Source of the DNA: JBHEBG01 sp046557915
GTDB lineage: Bacteria; Bacteroidota; Bacteroidia; Flavobacteriales; Flavobacteriaceae
Assembly (NCBI RefSeq): GCF_046557915.1
Contig: NZ_JBHEBG010000001.1
Location: 1,736,001-1,800,000 of the forward strand
DNA length: 64,000 nucleotides
Reading direction: 5' to 3'
A model generated the notes under the pieces. The model was not told the origin of the DNA and made no database searches. It saw only the letters and a list, made by a program, of their open reading frames with translations. Made by a program: the position numbers and the translations under genes. This document shows, piece after piece, positions 33,822 through 43,513 of this stretch. Numbering within the stretch: position 1 is the stretch's first letter; each line of letters opens with the position of its first letter.

Positions 33822-35741
33822 ATGATACGCCTACAATGCCTAATGATTATTCTTTTTTTGAGTAATCTATCCACTGCCCAGGAGCCTTCCTACAGCTCAC
33901 TTCTAATTGATAAAAGTCTAAAAGAAAATGCCAATGCCGTTGTTAGATTGGATGAGATGAAAATCCATTTGGTATCTAACAGACATATGACCTATACCGT
34001 AAAACAGGCGGTAACCGTACTTAATAAACTTGGTAATCCGTATGCCAGAACTAGGGCATATTACGATAAGGAGAATAAAATTAAAAAGATAGAGGCTTAT
34101 GTCTACGATGCGTTTGGCAACGAGACAAAACACATAAAAAGAAAAGATTTTCAGGATTTAAGTGCTGCCGATGGATTTTCACTATATACGGATGACAGGT
34201 TACTTAATTATAAATACACACCCACACAATACCCCTATACCTTAGTATTTACTTATGAAATGGAATCTACTGATACAGGTGCTTTTCCTTCTTGGTACTT
34301 TATGTCTGGCTATCTGTCTAGCGTAGAAAAAAGTGTGTATGAGATAAGCTATGACAAAAAGGAGTTAAAACCCGTGATAAAAGAGCACAACTTTGCCAAC
34401 TCCACCATTTCAAAAAAGGAATACCCAAACAGAATTAGATATTATGCAGAGAATATAACAGCTATAAAAAGAGAAGACCTTTGTCCGGGATTTAAATCCT
34501 TAACACCTCGGTTGTCCGCTCGGTTAAAAAATTTTCATTATAAGGGATATGACGGTAATGTTGATACCTGGGAGGATCTTGGTGCTTGGGTAGATGCTAA
34601 TCTACTAAAAGGACGGACAGATCTTTCCGAAGCAACGGTATTAATGGCAAAGTCCATGGTAAAGGGTGTTGAGGACGATTTAGAGAAGGCAAAAATTATT
34701 TATAAATACGTCCAGGACAATACAAGATATATTAGCGTTCAGATAGGTATAGGCGGGTTTCAACCTATAAGTGCTATCGATGTGGATCGTGTTAAATATG
34801 GAGATTGCAAAGGGTTGTCCAATTATACCAAGGCATTATTGGAAGCCATTGGGGTAAGTTCGCACTATGTTGTGGTGCAGGCTGGTGGCGATAAGGTAGA
34901 TTTTGATGATGACTTTCCGGATTTGATACAAGGAAACCACGTTATCTTGGCTATTCCATACCAAAGCCAATATTATTGGATAGACTGTACGTCTCAAATA
35001 CATCCTTTTGGTTTTGTAGGAGATTTTACCGACGATAGAAAAGTACTGGTAGTGAAGCCCAATGGCGGAGAAATCGTTAAGACCGTTGCCTATATAGACC
35101 AAGAGAACTATCAGCATACCGAAGGTGTCTATAGTTTAACCTCGGAAGGCGATATTTATGGGGAGGTCGCTATTAATTCTACAGGCGTGCAATATGACAA
35201 TAGATTTTCCTGGGAAGAACTCCCAAAAAATGAAGTAATAAAACGCTATAAAAAGTACTGGCACAACATTAACAATTTGGAGGTACAGGAGTTTCAGTTT
35301 CAAAACGATAGGGATACCATAAGGTTTACAGAAAAAGTAAAGCTAAAGGCTGCCAGTTATGGGTCTAAAAGTGGGGAAAGAATGCTGTTTGCTGTAAACG
35401 CTTTTAATAAAAATGACAACGTCCCCAATCGATATAGAAATAGGAAATTACCTTTTGAAGTGCAGCGAGGTTTTTTAGATGAGGATGAATTCAATATTAC
35501 CTTACCCGAAGGTTATACCATAGAAGCCATACCTAACATGGAGGAAATAGAGAATGAATTTGGCGCCTATAGCATGTCGGTGCAACCCAGTGAGGATGGT
35601 AAAACCATACATTATAAAAGAAGCCTTTTTGTGAAAAAGGGTTTATATCCTAAGGAAAAATACAAAGCATATAGGGATTTTAGAAAAAAAACTGCCGGAG
35701 CGGATAATGCAAAAGTAGTACTGATACAAACATCCAAATAA
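33822..35741 (+). CDS. DUF3857 protein with intact transglutaminase-like domain, secreted
   Basis: A 639-residue protein with a signal peptide (about 1-19), an N-terminal DUF3857 beta domain (about 50-220), a transglutaminase-like core (about 270-400) and a C-terminal DUF2569/DUF3858-like beta region. The papain-like triad is present: Cys329 (YGDCKGLSNY), His373 (GNHVIL) and Asp388 (WIDCTS). It is probably periplasmic; such proteins may act as peptidases or amidases rather than crosslinkers. The second gene follows after 15 bases and encodes a paralogue lacking Cys and His. Substrates are unknown. Confidence 0.82.
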   Translation: MIRLQCLMIILFLSNLSTAQEPSYSSLLIDKSLKENANAVVRLDEMKIHLVSNRHMTYTVKQAVTVLNKLGNPYARTRAYYDKENKIKKIEAYVYDAFGNETKHIKRKDFQDLSAADGFSLYTDDRLLNYKYTPTQYPYTLVFTYEMESTDTGAFPSWYFMSGYLSSVEKSVYEISYDKKELKPVIKEHNFANSTISKKEYPNRIRYYAENITAIKREDLCPGFKSLTPRLSARLKNFHYKGYDGNVDTWEDLGAWVDANLLKGRTDLSEATVLMAKSMVKGVEDDLEKAKIIYKYVQDNTRYISVQIGIGGFQPISAIDVDRVKYGDCKGLSNYTKALLEAIGVSSHYVVVQAGGDKVDFDDDFPDLIQGNHVILAIPYQSQYYWIDCTSQIHPFGFVGDFTDDRKVLVVKPNGGEIVKTVAYIDQENYQHTEGVYSLTSEGDIYGEVAINSTGVQYDNRFSWEELPKNEVIKRYKKYWHNINNLEVQEFQFQNDRDTIRFTEKVKLKAASYGSKSGERMLFAVNAFNKNDNVPNRYRNRKLPFEVQRGFLDEDEFNITLPEGYTIEAIPNMEEIENEFGAYSMSVQPSEDGKTIHYKRSLFVKKGLYPKEKYKAYRDFRKKTAGADNAKVVLIQTSK

Positions 35742-35756
35742 CAAGTAATATTAGAT

Positions 35757-37772
35757 ATGAGGACTATTAAGATTCGATTAGTGGGTGTATTGATGTTTTT
35801 TACGATTATCAATACGGCCCAAGAAGTTAAATTTGGGAAAGTTACCAAACAAGAATTGGAAGAAACGGTGTACGAACCAGATTCTTCCGCATCTGCAGTG
35901 GTACTTTTTAGGAAGTTTAAATTGGATTATAAATATATTCAAGAAGTAGGCTTTCAGATAATTACCAGCGTTCATGAACGAGTAAAAATTTATAATAACG
36001 AGGGGTTTTCCTATGCCACGGTAGTAGAAAGGTTATACAAAGACGGAGGGACCAAAGAGTCGTTGAGCAATATAAAAGGGTTTACCTATAACTTGGAGAA
36101 TGGACAAATTGTAAAGACCAAACTAAAATCGTCCGAAACCTTTACTACTTCTTTATCCAAATATCGTAATGAAGAAAAATTTACCATGCCTGTTGTAAAA
36201 GAGGGAAGTGTAATAGAGTACGAATATAAAATTAACTCGCCATTTGCGTATTCTATTGATGAGGTGATTTTACAATACGATATTCCGATAAAGAAACAGG
36301 AAGTTACTATTTCCATCCCCGAATATTTTTCATTTAAAACCAATATGAAGGGGTATTTGCAGATTATGCCCGAGTATTCCTCAATCTCTGGGAGAATTAC
36401 ATTAAATAGTAAACAAAGAAGCGGAGATTGGGTTGTCACCTCAAAGTTTGACCAAAACACAATAAATTATACCAAAAAGAAAACCGCATTTAATATGGTC
36501 AATGTTCCTGCACTTAAAGAGGAACCCTTTGTAAACCATATGCATAACTACAGGGCAAGCATGAACTATGAACTGCAATATGTGAAATATCCGCAGTCTA
36601 CGATGAAGAGTTACGCTACAAGTTGGGAGAAGGTTGTGAAAAATATTTACGAAAGCGATGGTTTTGGCAAGCAGTTAGAGACTACTAGATATTTTAAGGA
36701 CGAGCTTCAAGTTCTTTTGAATGGGTTAACCACTGATGCAGAAAAGGCAGGTGTTATTTTTGCATATGTTCAGAAGCGAATGAATTGGAACGGGTTTAAT
36801 GGTAAATATGCTTACGAGGGTGTAAAAAAAGCTTTTGAAGAAAAAACGGGCAATGTGGCCGATATTAACCTTATGCTGGTAGCAATGATGCGAGAGGCAG
36901 GACTAAAGGCCAATCCGGTCCTAATTAGCACAAGGAGCCATGGCGTGCCCCTGTTTCCCACCCGAGAAGGTTTCAATTATGTAGCGGCCATTGTGGAAAT
37001 AGATGGTAATGGCGTACTCTTAGACGCTTCCAATAAATATACCAGTCCTAATTTACTCCCCACTAGAGCGCTTAATTGGATGGGTAGGGTAATCCATGAA
37101 GATGGTTCTTCGGAAACGGTTCAGGTCCTTCCAAATAAACTTTCGAGAGAGTCCAATATGATCAATGTAAACTTAAAATCGAACGGGGATATCGCGGGTA
37201 AATTTAGAAAAAACTACACCGATCATAATGCTTATTACTTTAGAAACAATTACAATGAAGTAGATGAGGATTCTTATTTAGAAAAATTGGAGAACGATCT
37301 GAACGGCTTGGAAATTTCCAATTACAAGGTGCTAAATAAAGAACATGTTGGTAAAGCCATAGTGGAGACCTACGATTTTTTCATGGAAAGTCAGTTAGAG
37401 GTCATCGGGGACAAAATATATTTTTCCCCACTACTATTTAAGCAAACCAAAGAAAATCCTTTTAAGTTGGAAAAGAGAGATTATCCTATAGACTTTGCCT
37501 TTCCATGGCAAGATAAATACATAATAAACATCGTTATCCCGGAAGGGTATAAAGTTACTTCCAAGCCCGAGGACATCAGTATTGGTCTGGAAAACGGTAT
37601 GGGAAGTTTTAGATATAAAATCGTTGATCAAGGAAGTACGGGACTACAAGTGTTGGCAGAGATAAAAATGAATTCTGCCGTACTCCCGGCTCAAGTATAC
37701 TCTGGAATCAAAGAATTATATAAAAAAATAGTGGAAAAGGAAGCAGAAAAAGTAGTTTTGTCCAAAATATAG
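35757..37772 (+). CDS. DUF3857 protein with catalytically dead transglutaminase-like domain, secreted
   Basis: A 671-residue paralogue of the upstream protein, with a signal peptide (about 1-21), a DUF3857 region and a transglutaminase-like core. The nucleophile position reads GNVADINLML, so Cys is replaced by Val367; the His position is Tyr408 (FNYVAAI), while Asp423 (LLDAS) is kept. The domain should be inactive and may bind substrate or pair with the active paralogue. The 15-base gap and matching architecture suggest duplication followed by specialisation. It is probably periplasmic. Confidence 0.8.
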   Translation: MRTIKIRLVGVLMFFTIINTAQEVKFGKVTKQELEETVYEPDSSASAVVLFRKFKLDYKYIQEVGFQIITSVHERVKIYNNEGFSYATVVERLYKDGGTKESLSNIKGFTYNLENGQIVKTKLKSSETFTTSLSKYRNEEKFTMPVVKEGSVIEYEYKINSPFAYSIDEVILQYDIPIKKQEVTISIPEYFSFKTNMKGYLQIMPEYSSISGRITLNSKQRSGDWVVTSKFDQNTINYTKKKTAFNMVNVPALKEEPFVNHMHNYRASMNYELQYVKYPQSTMKSYATSWEKVVKNIYESDGFGKQLETTRYFKDELQVLLNGLTTDAEKAGVIFAYVQKRMNWNGFNGKYAYEGVKKAFEEKTGNVADINLMLVAMMREAGLKANPVLISTRSHGVPLFPTREGFNYVAAIVEIDGNGVLLDASNKYTSPNLLPTRALNWMGRVIHEDGSSETVQVLPNKLSRESNMINVNLKSNGDIAGKFRKNYTDHNAYYFRNNYNEVDEDSYLEKLENDLNGLEISNYKVLNKEHVGKAIVETYDFFMESQLEVIGDKIYFSPLLFKQTKENPFKLEKRDYPIDFAFPWQDKYIINIVIPEGYKVTSKPEDISIGLENGMGSFRYKIVDQGSTGLQVLAEIKMNSAVLPAQVYSGIKELYKKIVEKEAEKVVLSKI

Positions 37773-37776
37773 AGGC

Positions 37777-38103
37777 ATGAACATACAAAATGCGCAGGAA
37801 GCGGTAGATGAGTGGATCAAAACCCATGGTGTCCGATATTTCAACGAACTTACCAATATGGCCCAGCTAACCGAGGAAGTTGGGGAAGTGGCTCGCATAA
37901 TAGCCAGAAGGTATGGAGAGCAGAGCGAGAAGGAATCCGATAAAAACAAGGATTTGGGTGAAGAATTGGCCGATGTGTTGTTCGTTGTACTCTGTTTAGC
38001 CAATCAAACAGGCGTTGATTTACAAGCGGCATTTGACCAGAAATTGGACCTAAAGGCGAAGAGAGATCACGATAGGCATCACAATAACCAAAAACTTAAA
38101 TAG
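37777..38103 (+). CDS. MazG-like nucleotide pyrophosphohydrolase
   Basis: A 108-residue all-alpha NTP pyrophosphatase of the MazG/dCTPase superfamily. The Mg2+-binding acidic motifs are EEVGEVARI (about 31-39) and EELADVLFV (about 62-70). It probably hydrolyses a non-canonical or excess nucleoside triphosphate. It starts four bases after the DUF3857 stop, an apparent operon link without obvious functional logic. Confidence 0.82.
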   Translation: MNIQNAQEAVDEWIKTHGVRYFNELTNMAQLTEEVGEVARIIARRYGEQSEKESDKNKDLGEELADVLFVVLCLANQTGVDLQAAFDQKLDLKAKRDHDRHHNNQKLK

Positions 38104-38106
38104 TGT

Positions 38107-38137
38107 TATATTTGTCTTTCTTTTTTAGTCAAATATA
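38107..38137 (+). promoter_or_regulatory. Promoter region of aroA with opposing TAnnTTTG elements
   Basis: TATATTTG (38107-38114) points towards aroA, and CAAATATA (38130-38137) is the same element on the other strand. The pair forms a 9-bp inverted repeat (TTATATTTG/CAAATATAA) that could also fold in RNA. Only the rightward one has a gene to serve. Confidence 0.4.
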
Positions 38138-38182
38138 AAAGGTTTATCGGTTCGCTAATTCCTTTGCCAAACACTATAAAAA

Positions 38183-39412
38183 TTGAATTTACACCTTTCA
38201 CCTCCCAAATCCAGCTTAGTAAGATCCAATATTAAAATAACAGGTTCTAAGAGCGAATCAAATCGTCTGCTCTTATTACAAGCGTTATTCCCAAATTTGG
38301 ATATCCAAAACCTTTCCAATTCTGATGATGCAAGGGTAATGAAGAAGGGGCTAGCCACCTCCACCGGAGAGGTAGATATACACCATGCGGGTACAGCAAT
38401 GCGTTTTCTTACCGCTTTTTTTGCTTCCCAAGAAGGGAAGGAAGTGACGCTCACCGGTTCTAAACGTATGACCGAACGCCCAATAAAAGTATTGGTGGAA
38501 GCACTACAGCGTTTGGGAGCGGAAATTAGGTATGTAAAGGACAAAGGGTATCCGCCCATCCATATTAAGGGACATAAGCTGGAACAAAACGTAGTGAGTT
38601 TACCCGCCAATATTAGCAGCCAGTATATTACGGCTTTACTACTGATTGCTCCAAGTTTAGAAAAGGGATTGGAATTGAACTTATTGGGCAAAATTACATC
38701 GGTACCCTATATAAAAATGACCCTGGCATTGTTAAAACAAATTGGCATAGCAAATTCATTTGAAGGAAACCAGATCAAGGTCTTTCCAAAAAAGACCGTA
38801 GACCCCATAAAGGTAGTAGTAGAATCTGACTGGAGTTCAGCCTCTTATTTCTATGGCATAATGGCGCTTGCAGATGAAGGTTCTGAGATTAGCCTGTCCG
38901 CTTATAAACAAAACAGTTTACAGGGCGATAGCGTACTTTCTGAAATATATGAGGATTTTGGAGTGATAACAGACTTTAGGGAAAATACGATTGTACTTAA
39001 AAAGGTAGCGGTGGCCAAGCCACCATTGTTGAGTTATGACCTATCCAACGCTCCAGATATTGCACAAACCATCGCGGTAAGTTGTTTTGGTCTGGGTTGG
39101 GGATGCCATCTATCAGGTTTACATACTTTAAAGATTAAGGAGACCGATAGATTGGAGGCTCTTAAAGAAGAACTGTCTAAGTTAGGGGCAAACATTACCG
39201 TGTCCGATAAGACCCTAACCTTGGGGTCGTCAACAAAGATAAAGGAAAATATACCTATAGATACCTATCACGATCACCGCATGGCTATGGCGTTTGCACC
39301 TTTGGCCCTAAAAACACCCATAGTTATCAATGATGCGGAGGTGGTTTCCAAGTCTTATCCCGATTATTGGAAAGACCTAGAATCGCTTCATATCGGTATT
39401 ACAGAGCTTTAA
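38183..39412 (+). CDS. aroA: 3-phosphoshikimate 1-carboxyvinyltransferase (EPSP synthase), TTG start
   Basis: A 409-residue enzyme that joins PEP to shikimate 3-phosphate, the sixth shikimate step. KITGSKSESNRLL is the N-terminal substrate-binding motif, followed by HAGTAMRFLTAFFA, TERPI and a C-terminal KETDRLEAL. A stop at 38177 and the absence of an ATG or GTG before the conserved region make TTG 38183 the best start. HAGTAMRFL replaces the usual NAGTAMRPL, so the loop around the PEP site is slightly diverged. The gene lies away from the attenuated Phe/Tyr operon, with its own promoter. Confidence 0.92.
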   Translation: MNLHLSPPKSSLVRSNIKITGSKSESNRLLLLQALFPNLDIQNLSNSDDARVMKKGLATSTGEVDIHHAGTAMRFLTAFFASQEGKEVTLTGSKRMTERPIKVLVEALQRLGAEIRYVKDKGYPPIHIKGHKLEQNVVSLPANISSQYITALLLIAPSLEKGLELNLLGKITSVPYIKMTLALLKQIGIANSFEGNQIKVFPKKTVDPIKVVVESDWSSASYFYGIMALADEGSEISLSAYKQNSLQGDSVLSEIYEDFGVITDFRENTIVLKKVAVAKPPLLSYDLSNAPDIAQTIAVSCFGLGWGCHLSGLHTLKIKETDRLEALKEELSKLGANITVSDKTLTLGSSTKIKENIPIDTYHDHRMAMAFAPLALKTPIVINDAEVVSKSYPDYWKDLESLHIGITEL

Positions 39413-39434
39413 ATTTATTTATTACCCGTTTTAC

Positions 39435-39466
39435 TTGACAACGCCTAGTTCAGGATTGTATATTTG
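39435..39466 (+). promoter_or_regulatory. Promoter of queA
   Basis: TTG (39435-39437), 21 bases, then TATATTTG (39459-39466): an exact Bacteroidota promoter. The start near 39470 leaves a 116-base leader with a CCATCA/TGATGG hairpin (39492-39497/39505-39510). Confidence 0.75.
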
Positions 39467-39585
39467 CAGCCGCAAAAATCATTAAACAAGACCATCATTT
39501 ACCCTGATGGGCACAAAAGTTAGGTTTGCCAAATAGGTAAAGAAAATATTAGATGCCCTCGGATTACAAAAACTAAAATCACCAT

Positions 39586-40635
39586 ATGAAATTATCGCAC
39601 TTCAGTTTTGAACTTCCAAAAGAATTAATGGCAGAATACCCTGCTGAAAATAGGGACGAATCCAAGTTAATGGTTATTCATAGGGAAACCGGAAAGATAG
39701 AACACAAAATGTTCAAAGATCTTATAGATTATTTTGATGAGGGTGATGTTATGGTTTTGAACAACACCAAGGTTTTTCCGGCAAGATTGTATGGCAACAA
39801 AGAAAAGACAGGCGCAAGGATTGAAGTATTCTTGTTACGCGAACTGAACGAAGAACAACGTTTGTGGGATGTTTTAGTGGATCCGGCGCGTAAAATCAGG
39901 ATTGGGAATAAACTATATTTCGGGGATGATGAAAACTTGGTTGCAGAGGTAATAGACAATACCACGTCTAGAGGGCGTACGTTACGTTTTCTTTATGACG
40001 GATCGTATACCGATTTCAGAAGAAAACTAAGAGAACTAGGAGAAACCCCTTTACCAAAATATATTAAAAGGGATGTAGAACCCGAAGACGAGCAACGCTA
40101 TCAAACCATTTATGCCAAGCATGAAGGCGCCGTTGCGGCACCTACGGCCGGTTTACATTTTTCTAAACATTTGCTGAAAAAATTGGAAATAAAAGGTGTT
40201 GATTTTGCCGAAATAACGCTGCACGTTGGCCTAGGTACCTTTAATCCGGTGGAAGTAGAAGATCTTTCCAAACACAAAATGGACAGTGAAGAACTTATAA
40301 TCGACGAAAAGGCCACTGAAATTGTAAACAATGCAAAATTACAAAAAAGGAGAATTTGTGCGGTGGGTACAACGGCAATGAGAGGGTTGGAAAGTGCGGT
40401 ATCTTCGGAACGTACCTTAAACACTTTCGACGGGTGGACAAACAAATTTGTATTTCCTCCATACGACTTTAGTATTGCCAATTGTATGGTTACAAATTTT
40501 CACCTTCCAAAATCAACGTTATTGATGATGGTTTCTGCCTTCATAGGGCACGATTTAATGAAAAAAGCGTACAAACAAGCAATCCTGGAAGGATATAAAT
40601 TCTATTCTTATGGAGATGCCATGCTGATTATCTAA
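39586..40635 (+). CDS. queA: S-adenosylmethionine:tRNA ribosyltransferase-isomerase
   Basis: A 349-residue enzyme that transfers the ribosyl part of SAM to preQ1-modified tRNA, giving epoxyqueuosine. FELPKELMAEYPAENRDESKLMV at the N-terminus, AAPTAGLHFS and the C-terminal TNFHLPKSTLLMMVSAF are diagnostic. The gene is monocistronic by promoter and spacing. I looked for a preQ1 riboswitch in its 116-base leader and found only a small hairpin. Confidence 0.95.
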   Translation: MKLSHFSFELPKELMAEYPAENRDESKLMVIHRETGKIEHKMFKDLIDYFDEGDVMVLNNTKVFPARLYGNKEKTGARIEVFLLRELNEEQRLWDVLVDPARKIRIGNKLYFGDDENLVAEVIDNTTSRGRTLRFLYDGSYTDFRRKLRELGETPLPKYIKRDVEPEDEQRYQTIYAKHEGAVAAPTAGLHFSKHLLKKLEIKGVDFAEITLHVGLGTFNPVEVEDLSKHKMDSEELIIDEKATEIVNNAKLQKRRICAVGTTAMRGLESAVSSERTLNTFDGWTNKFVFPPYDFSIANCMVTNFHLPKSTLLMMVSAFIGHDLMKKAYKQAILEGYKFYSYGDAMLII

Positions 40636-40710
40636 TCTGCATGCAAAACAAAGATGCTCCGGCAAGGTCTTTGAATATTTTGGGGAGGCAGATTTTTTAA
40701 CTATGACCTA

Positions 40711-41754
40711 GTGGATACAGCCAAAAAAAAAGACATCAGAGCCCTGACCAAGGAGCAATTGAGGGATTTCTTTGAAAGTAAGGGAGATAAGCCTTTTAGA
40801 GGGAATCAGGTGTATGAGTGGCTGTGGCAGAAATCTGCCCATTCTTTTGATGCCATGACCAATGTTTCCAAAGAAACAAGGCAGATGTTAACCGATAATT
40901 TTGTGATCAACCACATTAAGGTAGATCAGATGCAACGCAGCAAAGATGGTACCATTAAAAATGCCGTTCGCTTACATGATGATCTTGTTGTAGAGTCTGT
41001 ACTTATTCCTACAAAAACCCGAACAACTGCTTGTGTTTCCAGCCAAGTAGGATGTAGTTTGGATTGCAAATTTTGCGCCACAGCCAGGCTTAAACGCATG
41101 CGCAATCTAAATCCGGATGAGATATACGATCAGGTAGTTGCCATAGACAATGAAAGCCGTCTCTATTTTGATAGGCCACTGAGCAATATTGTATTTATGG
41201 GCATGGGAGAACCCTTAATGAACTATAACAATGTCTTAAAGGCCATTGACAAGATTACTTCCCCCGAAGGCTTAGGCATGTCGCCGAAGCGAATTACGGT
41301 ATCCACCTCTGGCGTACCCAAGATGATTAAAAAGATGGCCGATGAGCAGGTGAAATTTAAACTGGCGGTATCGTTACATTCCGCTATAGATGAGGTACGC
41401 ACCTCCATTATGCCCTTTAACGCTACCTTTTCGTTACATGATCTTAGGGAAGCCTTGGAATATTGGTATCAAATGACAAAAAGCCGGATTACGTATGAAT
41501 ATGTGGTATGGGAAGGCATTAACGATACCCAAGAGGATGTAGATGCCTTGGTTGCTTTTTGTGGTTTTGCTCCTTCTAAGGTAAACTTAATAGAATACAA
41601 CCCTATAGATGACGATATGTTTAGGCAAGCATCCGGATCGGCTTTGGAAATGTATGTAGCTACTTTAGAAAAGAACGGAATTATTGTAACCGTCCGCCGT
41701 TCTAGGGGCAAAGACATAGATGCGGCCTGTGGGCAATTGGCCAATAAGTCTTAG
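40711..41754 (+). CDS. rlmN: Dual-specificity 23S rRNA/tRNA adenine-C2 methyltransferase RlmN
   Basis: A 347-residue radical SAM enzyme methylating A2503 of 23S rRNA and A37 of some tRNAs. The radical SAM cysteines are Cys115, Cys119 and Cys122 (CSLDCKFC). The C-terminal RRSRGKDIDAACGQL provides the methyl-carrying Cys. FRGNQVYEWLW at the N-terminus is typical. The start is GTG 40711; no in-frame ATG lies upstream within reach. Confidence 0.95.
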   Translation: MDTAKKKDIRALTKEQLRDFFESKGDKPFRGNQVYEWLWQKSAHSFDAMTNVSKETRQMLTDNFVINHIKVDQMQRSKDGTIKNAVRLHDDLVVESVLIPTKTRTTACVSSQVGCSLDCKFCATARLKRMRNLNPDEIYDQVVAIDNESRLYFDRPLSNIVFMGMGEPLMNYNNVLKAIDKITSPEGLGMSPKRITVSTSGVPKMIKKMADEQVKFKLAVSLHSAIDEVRTSIMPFNATFSLHDLREALEYWYQMTKSRITYEYVVWEGINDTQEDVDALVAFCGFAPSKVNLIEYNPIDDDMFRQASGSALEMYVATLEKNGIIVTVRRSRGKDIDAACGQLANKS

Positions 41755-41869
41755 TATGTACCTGGCAAAGCTTCATTGCTCGCATTTTATGTTAAGCTTA
41801 TCGGATAGCTGTGGGTATGCCCTTAATTTTAACTAATTTTACGATACCAAGCCAAATGGACAATCGTTT

Positions 41870-42847
41870 GTGAAGATAGCAGCTCAGATTAAGGAACCGA
41901 TCAATCAGGAGATGGAGCTTTTTGAAAAAAAATTCCACGAATCCATGTCCTCCAAAGTGGCCCTTTTCAATAGAATTACCTATTACATCGTAAACCGGAA
42001 AGGAAAACAAATGAGACCTATGTTTGTTTTTCTAACTGCAAAGCTATTGAACGGCGGAGAAGTAAACGAACGTACCTACCGCGGTGCTTCCGTTATAGAA
42101 CTCATACATACGGCTACACTTGTCCATGATGATGTAGTGGATGAAAGCGATAAAAGACGGGGTTTTTTCTCTATCAATGCATTATGGAAAAATAAAATTG
42201 CCGTACTGGTGGGTGATTACCTTTTCTCCAAAGGAGTTTTGTTATCTATTGATCATGAAGATTTTGATCTGTTGAAAATAATTTCTGTAGCGGTACGCGA
42301 AATGAGTGAAGGCGAGTTGTTACAGATTGAAAAAGCAAGGCTGCTAGATATCACCGAAGAGGTCTACTATAACATCATTAGACAGAAAACGGCTACCCTA
42401 ATAGCCTCGTGTTGCAGTATTGGTGCCTGCTCGGTGAAGCCCCAATCTGAGGAAGTGGAAACTTTTAGGAGATTTGGCGAGCTATGCGGTATGGCATTTC
42501 AGATAAAGGACGACCTCTTTGATTATGGTGAGGAAAAAATAGGGAAGCCCACAGGCATAGATATCAAAGAACAAAAAATGACCTTACCTTTTATCCATGT
42601 TTTAAACAATTGCGATAAAAAAGAAAGAAACTGGCTCATAAATTCCATTAAAAACCATAACAAAAACAAAAAGAGGGTAAAAGAAGTAATAAACTTTGTG
42701 AAAGCAAATGGCGGATTGGCCTACGCGGAGATCAAAATGCATGCTTTTAAAGACGAAGCGTTGGGGCTATTAAAACCCTACCCAGATTCTGCTTATAAGA
42801 GCGCTCTAGAACTTATGGTGAATTATGTAGTAGACCGAAAGAAATAG
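41870..42847 (+). CDS. Polyprenyl (octaprenyl/solanesyl-type) diphosphate synthase
   Basis: A 325-residue trans-isoprenyl diphosphate synthase. The first Asp-rich motif is HDDVVDESDKRRG (about 86-98), and the second is FQIKDDLFDYGEEKIGKPTG. It probably makes the long side chain of menaquinone from FPP and IPP. Chain length is set by residues before the first motif and cannot be stated. The start is GTG 41870; the ATG at 41856 is out of frame. Confidence 0.9.
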   Translation: MKIAAQIKEPINQEMELFEKKFHESMSSKVALFNRITYYIVNRKGKQMRPMFVFLTAKLLNGGEVNERTYRGASVIELIHTATLVHDDVVDESDKRRGFFSINALWKNKIAVLVGDYLFSKGVLLSIDHEDFDLLKIISVAVREMSEGELLQIEKARLLDITEEVYYNIIRQKTATLIASCCSIGACSVKPQSEEVETFRRFGELCGMAFQIKDDLFDYGEEKIGKPTGIDIKEQKMTLPFIHVLNNCDKKERNWLINSIKNHNKNKKRVKEVINFVKANGGLAYAEIKMHAFKDEALGLLKPYPDSAYKSALELMVNYVVDRKK

Positions 42848-42949
42848 GTTGAAACATGTACCAACAGCAATTTTTTTAAAAAAATCCAACACTTCAGGCA
42901 ACGTTTTTACCATTTTAGACGTCTATCTTTATAGCAGACACTAACTAAG

Positions 42950-43513
42950 GTGAAAATTATTTCTTTTTATAATAGCGATAGTACACTTATTAAAAGAGCA
43001 GCTAAGTCCGACAGGCAGGCTCAGCAAGCCATTTATGATAAATATGCTCCTAGAATGTTGAGTGTATGCAGACAATACATCCAAGATTTACAGTTTGCGG
43101 AAGACGTTATGATCGGTGGATTTGTAAAAGTATTTTCCCACTTAAGCAACTTTGAGAATAGGGGCAGCTTTGAAGGGTGGATACGGAAAATTATGGTACG
43201 GGAATCTATCTCCTATTTAAGGAAAAAACAATTTGTGGTCTTTGATGAGGAAATTTATGAAAATAACGCCAGCACCTCTTTTTCAATTAACGAAGAGTTT
43301 GATGTAGAATCAATACAGCGGCTTATAGATAAGTTGCCCGAAGGGTATAAAATGGTTTTTGTGCTTTATGCGGTAGAAGGTTATAAGCATACCGAAATAG
43401 CCGAAATGCTGAAAATTTCCGAAAGCACCTCAAAAACACAGCTTTTTAAAGCTCGAAAAATGTTACAGGACAAATTAAAGAAAGAAAATATTTTAAGTTA
43501 TGGCACCCGTTAA
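42950..43513 (+). CDS. ECF-type RNA polymerase sigma factor
   Basis: A 187-residue sigma-70 family protein with only regions 2 and 4. Region 2 covers about 20-90 (YAPRMLSVCRQYIQDLQFAEDVMIGGFVKVF). Region 4 covers about 120-180, with the helix-turn-helix YKHTEIAEMLKISESTSKTQLFKARKML. GTG 42950 is the start. The downstream gene overlaps by 14 bases and encodes a membrane protein, the usual place of an anti-sigma factor. The upstream gap has an AGACGTCT palindrome (42917-42924), but its role is unknown. Confidence 0.9.
   Translation: MKIISFYNSDSTLIKRAAKSDRQAQQAIYDKYAPRMLSVCRQYIQDLQFAEDVMIGGFVKVFSHLSNFENRGSFEGWIRKIMVRESISYLRKKQFVVFDEEIYENNASTSFSINEEFDVESIQRLIDKLPEGYKMVFVLYAVEGYKHTEIAEMLKISESTSKTQLFKARKMLQDKLKKENILSYGTR

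Noticed and set aside
39470..39585. preQ1 riboswitch in the queA leader
   Set aside because: Only a 6-bp hairpin is seen; the preQ1 aptamer's conserved loops and A-rich tail are not present.
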